Made by a program: the position numbers and the translations under genes. From assembly GCA_903970355.1 (NCBI GenBank), contig CAJCIF010000172.1, forward strand, positions 1 through 7,441: 7,441 nucleotides of DNA, in the 5' to 3' direction. The notes beneath the pieces are model-generated. The model was given only the letters and a program-made list of their open reading frames with translations, had not been told where the DNA came from and did no database searches. Below are positions 4,395 through 7,441 of this stretch, piece by piece. Every line of letters begins with the position of its first letter. Position 1 is the first letter of the stretch. The DNA is from Actinomycetota bacterium (GTDB taxonomy: Bacteria; Cyanobacteriota; Vampirovibrionia; Obscuribacterales; Obscuribacteraceae).

Positions 4395-6950
4395 CTAGGA
4401 ATCTCTTCGCACGGGCACTTCAAACCAGAACGTTGAGCCTTTGCCGACTTCGCTTGCCACACCAATTCGCCCATGGTGCAGCTCCACAAGCGATTTTGAA
4501 ATGGCAAGGCCAAGCCCCGTACCACCTTTTTCTCTTGTATCTGATGAATCTAATTGTTGAAATTTGCCGAACAATTTTTTGAGCTGAATATCAGAAATAC
4601 CAGGACCTTCATCTGTTACGGAGAATCTAACCATGCCGTTTTCGCCATCGGCCACAATCAGATCGACGTGTTTGCCAGGCTCGGAAAACTTAACGGCATT
4701 GGAGATGAGGTTTGTGAGTATCTGCACGATCCTGCCGCTATCCACGTGCACTTTCCGTTTCGTTTGAGCATGCTTCACTATGAGAATTTTCTTTTCATCG
4801 GCGATGGTTCGCAGGCTATCTGCACTGGCGCGCAGTAGTTCTTCCGGCAATACATATTCCAGATTGAGATCCAATTTGTTCGCTTCGATTTTTCGAATAT
4901 CTAGAATGTCGTTTATTAACCCAATGAGCCTATCGCAATTTGATTTTGCGATAGTGAGGTACTCTTTTATGGTGGGTGACACATCACCGAACACCCCACC
5001 ATCGATCAGTCCGAGCGAACCGCGGATGGACGTAAGAGGCGTGCGCAATTCGTGTGAAACAGTTGAATAAAACTCTGTAACCCGCTTCTCTACTTCTTTC
5101 CTTTCGCTAATATCTCGCACGATAATTGAATAAAGAACTTGGTCTGAAAGTCTTACTTCACTTACCGAAATTTCAGCCGGAAAAGAAGATTTGTCTCGCC
5201 GATGGCCAACAGTTTCTTGCAGACTGTTGAGGAAATCACGACGGGATGTTTTGAGGGAGTCGGATGGTAGATTACGGAGCTCCGATTGCAATGAGGGCAG
5301 CAAAATGCCAAGGGCGCGCCCTATGAGCCGGCCTCCTTCATACATAAACATCCGTTCGGCAGCTCGGTTGGCTGTTTCGATCAAGCCGTTTTCCGTGACT
5401 GTAATGATACTATCTGCGGCGGCATCTAGAATGGCGCTTAAGCGGCTCTCGTTTTCACGAAGAGCCTCTTGTGCCAACTTCCTCACCTCGTTGTTTCTGT
5501 GCGCGCCCAGGATAATCGCGCAAGTTGAAAGGAACGGTTTAAGTGAATGCACAATGTGTTCATCGTAGCCACTAACGCGATTAGCAAGACCAACAACACC
5601 CACCAACCTATGACCAAGAAACACAGGCAGACCAAGGAAAGATTGCGCCGTCGAGCTGGCAGTGCGAACCGCATCGCTACCCGTGCGGTTGGAAATGATT
5701 GGCTTACCACTAGTCAACAACAAGTTGACTAGACTTTCTTCTGTATGGGATTCCAATTCGAGGGTTTCTTTGATGAAATCAGGCGGCAAAGACTCGGTAT
5801 CCGAAAAGGAATGATCACGAGTTGTCTTGGCTACGGCATGACAGATAAGTTGAGGAGCTGTTGCCTCGCCTTCGACCTCACTTATAAAACCGAAAGAGCT
5901 CCGTGTTAGAGCCATAATATCTCTTAGTAGTTGACGAAATACATCGCGAATTCGCCCCTCTGCAATGAATTGCGATTGAGCGCGAGCCAGAGCTTGCAAG
6001 AGCGCATTACTCTGTTCCAGTTCTTCTTCTGCTTGTTTCCGTTTGATGAATTGAGCAATCTGGCTCGATAGAGCATCGAGCATCGAAAGAAAGTCCTTCT
6101 CGACTTCTTTTGAAGTCAGGTTATAAAACTCAATCACGCCAATAATTTCATTACGCGATCGCAATGGATATCCAAAGGCAGACCTCAATCCCTCAGAAGC
6201 AGCAGTCTGAGCTCGTTTGCTCCAGGTTACGGTGCTTATGTCATTGAGATAAGCAGGGGCTGCGCAGGCCAGCACTTGATCAGGAAGACCAATGTCTTCG
6301 TTTATGACACCTTCATTGCATGTTTCATCGAATTTAGGAATGCTCAGTTTGTCCTGATGCCAGACACCAAGACAGAGGAGATTGTGATTGCTACCCTGCG
6401 CAATCCATAGCGCGCCTACATCCCAGGAGAAACTTCCGCATAAGGCTTGCAAAAATTTCGGCGTCACTTCTCGAAGCGAGCGCGCATCTGTGAAAGCGCG
6501 AGTGACGGAATACTGCGTCGTTAGTCGGCGCTCAGCCATGCGCCGGTCGTTAATATCTGAAGCTACGCAACCAACGAAACTGTTGCCCTCTTCGTCTTTG
6601 AGAGGAAATCTGAACACCAGCCACTCTTTGAAATCGCCTTGTGCATCCGGCAAGGATTCGACAAATTCGGTAAGAGCCCCTGATGAAATCACAACGTCAT
6701 CGCGTTCTTTGATTCGTTCAGCAACCTTTGCCGGAAGCCAGTCGAAATCGGTCCGGCTCAATAAGGTTGATTCCGTCGGCTGCATCTGGCTGGCGAATTT
6801 TCGATTGAGGTAAATGTAGCGTCCGCTTGAGTCTTTGACCCAACCAACTGCTGGACCTCGATTCAATACCAGTTTGAACAACTCAATTGTGGAGGCAACT
6901 GACTCGCGGTCTTGTTGTGATGATCGTGAGGGCTCGTTAGAAACCGACAT
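4395..6950 (-). CDS. Cytoplasmic multi-sensor histidine kinase, PAS-GAF-GAF-PAS-HisKA-HATPase
   Basis: An 851-residue sensor kinase with no membrane segment. Numbered from the chosen ATG, the order is: PAS about 25-143 (GWVKDSSGRYIYLNRKFA, TDFDWLP); GAF about 153-303; a short coiled coil; GAF about 323-485; PAS about 503-618 ending IIVRDISERK; HisKA about 623-693 with phospho-acceptor H633 in VSHELRTPLT; and HATPase about 735-849. The ATPase has the N-box (N747, N751 in TNLISNAVKF), DEGPGI at 780-785, the F-box LFGKF and the G2 loop GGTGLGL at 809-815. All residues needed for autophosphorylation are present. There is no receiver domain, so a separate regulator is required. No ligand-binding cysteines or heme signature stand out. 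The frame stays open upstream to a TTG at 7061, which would add 37 residues; I prefer the ATG at 6948-6950 because the longer form begins inside the promoter of the divergent gene. Neither start has a strong ribosome site. Confidence 0.92.
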   Translation of the reverse strand: MSVSNEPSRSSQQDRESVASTIELFKLVLNRGPAVGWVKDSSGRYIYLNRKFASQMQPTESTLLSRTDFDWLPAKVAERIKERDDVVISSGALTEFVESLPDAQGDFKEWLVFRFPLKDEEGNSFVGCVASDINDRRMAERRLTTQYSVTRAFTDARSLREVTPKFLQALCGSFSWDVGALWIAQGSNHNLLCLGVWHQDKLSIPKFDETCNEGVINEDIGLPDQVLACAAPAYLNDISTVTWSKRAQTAASEGLRSAFGYPLRSRNEIIGVIEFYNLTSKEVEKDFLSMLDALSSQIAQFIKRKQAEEELEQSNALLQALARAQSQFIAEGRIRDVFRQLLRDIMALTRSSFGFISEVEGEATAPQLICHAVAKTTRDHSFSDTESLPPDFIKETLELESHTEESLVNLLLTSGKPIISNRTGSDAVRTASSTAQSFLGLPVFLGHRLVGVVGLANRVSGYDEHIVHSLKPFLSTCAIILGAHRNNEVRKLAQEALRENESRLSAILDAAADSIITVTENGLIETANRAAERMFMYEGGRLIGRALGILLPSLQSELRNLPSDSLKTSRRDFLNSLQETVGHRRDKSSFPAEISVSEVRLSDQVLYSIIVRDISERKEVEKRVTEFYSTVSHELRTPLTSIRGSLGLIDGGVFGDVSPTIKEYLTIAKSNCDRLIGLINDILDIRKIEANKLDLNLEYVLPEELLRASADSLRTIADEKKILIVKHAQTKRKVHVDSGRIVQILTNLISNAVKFSEPGKHVDLIVADGENGMVRFSVTDEGPGISDIQLKKLFGKFQQLDSSDTREKGGTGLGLAISKSLVELHHGRIGVASEVGKGSTFWFEVPVRRDS
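5710..5732. repeat. Perfect 9-bp inverted repeat inside the kinase gene
   Basis: CTAGTCAAC (5710-5718) and GTTGACTAG (5724-5732) are exact inverted repeats around the 5-nt loop AACAA. They lie in the second GAF domain and encode part of SLVNLLLTSG. The stem would form in the kinase mRNA. No function is evident. Confidence 0.5.
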
Positions 6951-7053
6951 ACGCTCGCATAATCCCGCTGGACGAACCAAACCCCTATTAAGGGATCTTC
7001 CCAACCGTTGGGCTCCATTAACTGAATTGTTCAAGCGGGGTCCAGCTACGCTC

Positions 7054-7062
7054 TGATACAAT
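7054..7062 (+). promoter_or_regulatory. Extended -10 promoter of the DJ-1/PfpI gene
   Basis: TG-A-TACAAT is an extended -10 element: TACAAT differs from TATAAT at one position and TG stands one base upstream. No good -35 lies at the expected distance, which is common for extended -10 promoters. It would start transcription near 7069 and leave a leader of about 29 nt before the ATG at 7098. Confidence 0.5.
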
Positions 7063-7097
7063 CCATTGCTTGTCTAGCCCACAAGAGGTGCAGATTT

Positions 7098-7441
7098 ATG
7101 GAACTGACAGGAAAGCAGATCCTAATTTTAGCTGGTCCTGATTTTGAGGACCGCGAGTTGTTCTATCCGCTCTATCGCTTTCAAGAAGCAGGAGCAACTG
7201 TAAAAGTGGCTGGCATTGGTGAGAAAAACTACAAGGGCAAATATGGCGTGCCGATCGAAGTAGACGGCAGTGCAGAAGAGTTTCAAAGCCAGAACTGGGA
7301 CGCTGTTATTATTCCGGGGGGATGGGCGCCAGACAAGATTCGTGCTAACCAGGCTGCTTTAGCAATCGTCCAAAAAGCGATGAAGCAAGGCAATATTGTG
7401 GCGGCAATTTGCCATGCTGGCTGGGTGCTTACTTCGGCCGA
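7098..7441 (+). CDS. DJ-1/PfpI family protein (class I glutamine amidotransferase fold), C-terminus beyond window
   Basis: The first 114 residues of a DJ-1/PfpI superfamily protein. The N-terminal strand ILILAGPDFEDREL contains Glu17, which matches the family glutamate beside the active-site cysteine. IIPGGWAPD (about 71-79) is the conserved glycine loop. AAICHAGW places the nucleophile Cys105 next to His106 at the nucleophile elbow. The PfpI branch includes proteins described as intracellular proteases, deglycases or general stress proteins, and which activity applies here cannot be decided. There is no signal peptide, so it is cytoplasmic. GAGGTG lies 7 nt before the ATG and an extended -10 lies upstream. 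It is divergent from the histidine kinase, with 147 bp between the chosen starts. Members usually run about 165-190 residues, so roughly a third is missing past the window edge. Confidence 0.92.
   Translation, partial: MELTGKQILILAGPDFEDRELFYPLYRFQEAGATVKVAGIGEKNYKGKYGVPIEVDGSAEEFQSQNWDAVIIPGGWAPDKIRANQAALAIVQKAMKQGNIVAAICHAGWVLTSA

Noticed and set aside
5191..5568. A 125-codon plus-strand open frame inside the kinase gene.
   Set aside because: It is Arg/Ser-rich, as expected for the antisense of a real gene, and the kinase domains on the other strand are unambiguous.
6156..6163. GCGATCGC, the cyanobacterial HIP1 octamer, as evidence of cyanobacterial origin.
   Set aside because: One copy in 7.4 kb is not informative about lineage.
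6951..7061. N-terminal extension of the kinase from the TTG at 7061.
   Set aside because: It lacks a ribosome site, has low-complexity Arg/Gly/Asn content, and starts within the extended -10 of the divergent gene; the ATG at 6948-6950 is preferred but not proven.

Overview
The window looks like ordinary chromosomal DNA from a free-living or environmental bacterium of middling GC content. Several features fit this: a secreted GH10-fold protein, kinesin-light-chain-type tetratricopeptide repeats, a large soluble multi-sensor histidine kinase, an OmpR-class response regulator, and an AbiEi-type antitoxin-like protein. The mix resembles non-photosynthetic cyanobacterial relatives such as Obscuribacterales, but that is an impression and not something the sequence proves. 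I see no tRNA, rRNA, CRISPR array, transposase or phage gene.

Layout from left to right. Positions 1-1924 (minus strand, C-terminus cut by the window edge) encode a signal-peptide-bearing GH10-like protein in which both catalytic glutamates appear to be replaced. Positions 1925-2254 hold no gene. Instead they carry an array of imperfect direct repeats built around GACTTAARG, interspersed with two long stem-loops of 20 bp and 15 bp; the array runs into the 3' end of the next gene. Positions 2255-2683 (minus) encode a short TPR protein, probably truncated, whose last codons and stop lie inside the repeat. Positions 2684-2892 are a divergent promoter region with GAAAG boxes spaced by about whole helical turns. 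Positions 2893-3567 (plus) encode an OmpR/PhoB-class response regulator. Positions 3612-4253 (minus, convergent) encode an AbiEi/DUF6088-like winged-helix protein with no toxin partner in view, preceded by a consensus Shine-Dalgarno and a perfect inverted repeat. Positions 4395-6950 (minus) encode a cytoplasmic PAS-GAF-GAF-PAS histidine kinase, with a probable terminator just downstream. Positions 7098-7441 (plus, C-terminus cut) encode a DJ-1/PfpI-family protein with its own extended -10 promoter.

How the genes may fit together: the kinase and the response regulator are the only two-component proteins present and are separated by the AbiEi-like gene on the opposite strand from the regulator, so pairing them is conjecture. 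The most unusual parts are the hairpin/direct-repeat array between 1993 and 2273, the catalytically degenerate GH10-like protein, and the orphan AbiEi-like gene with a candidate operator.
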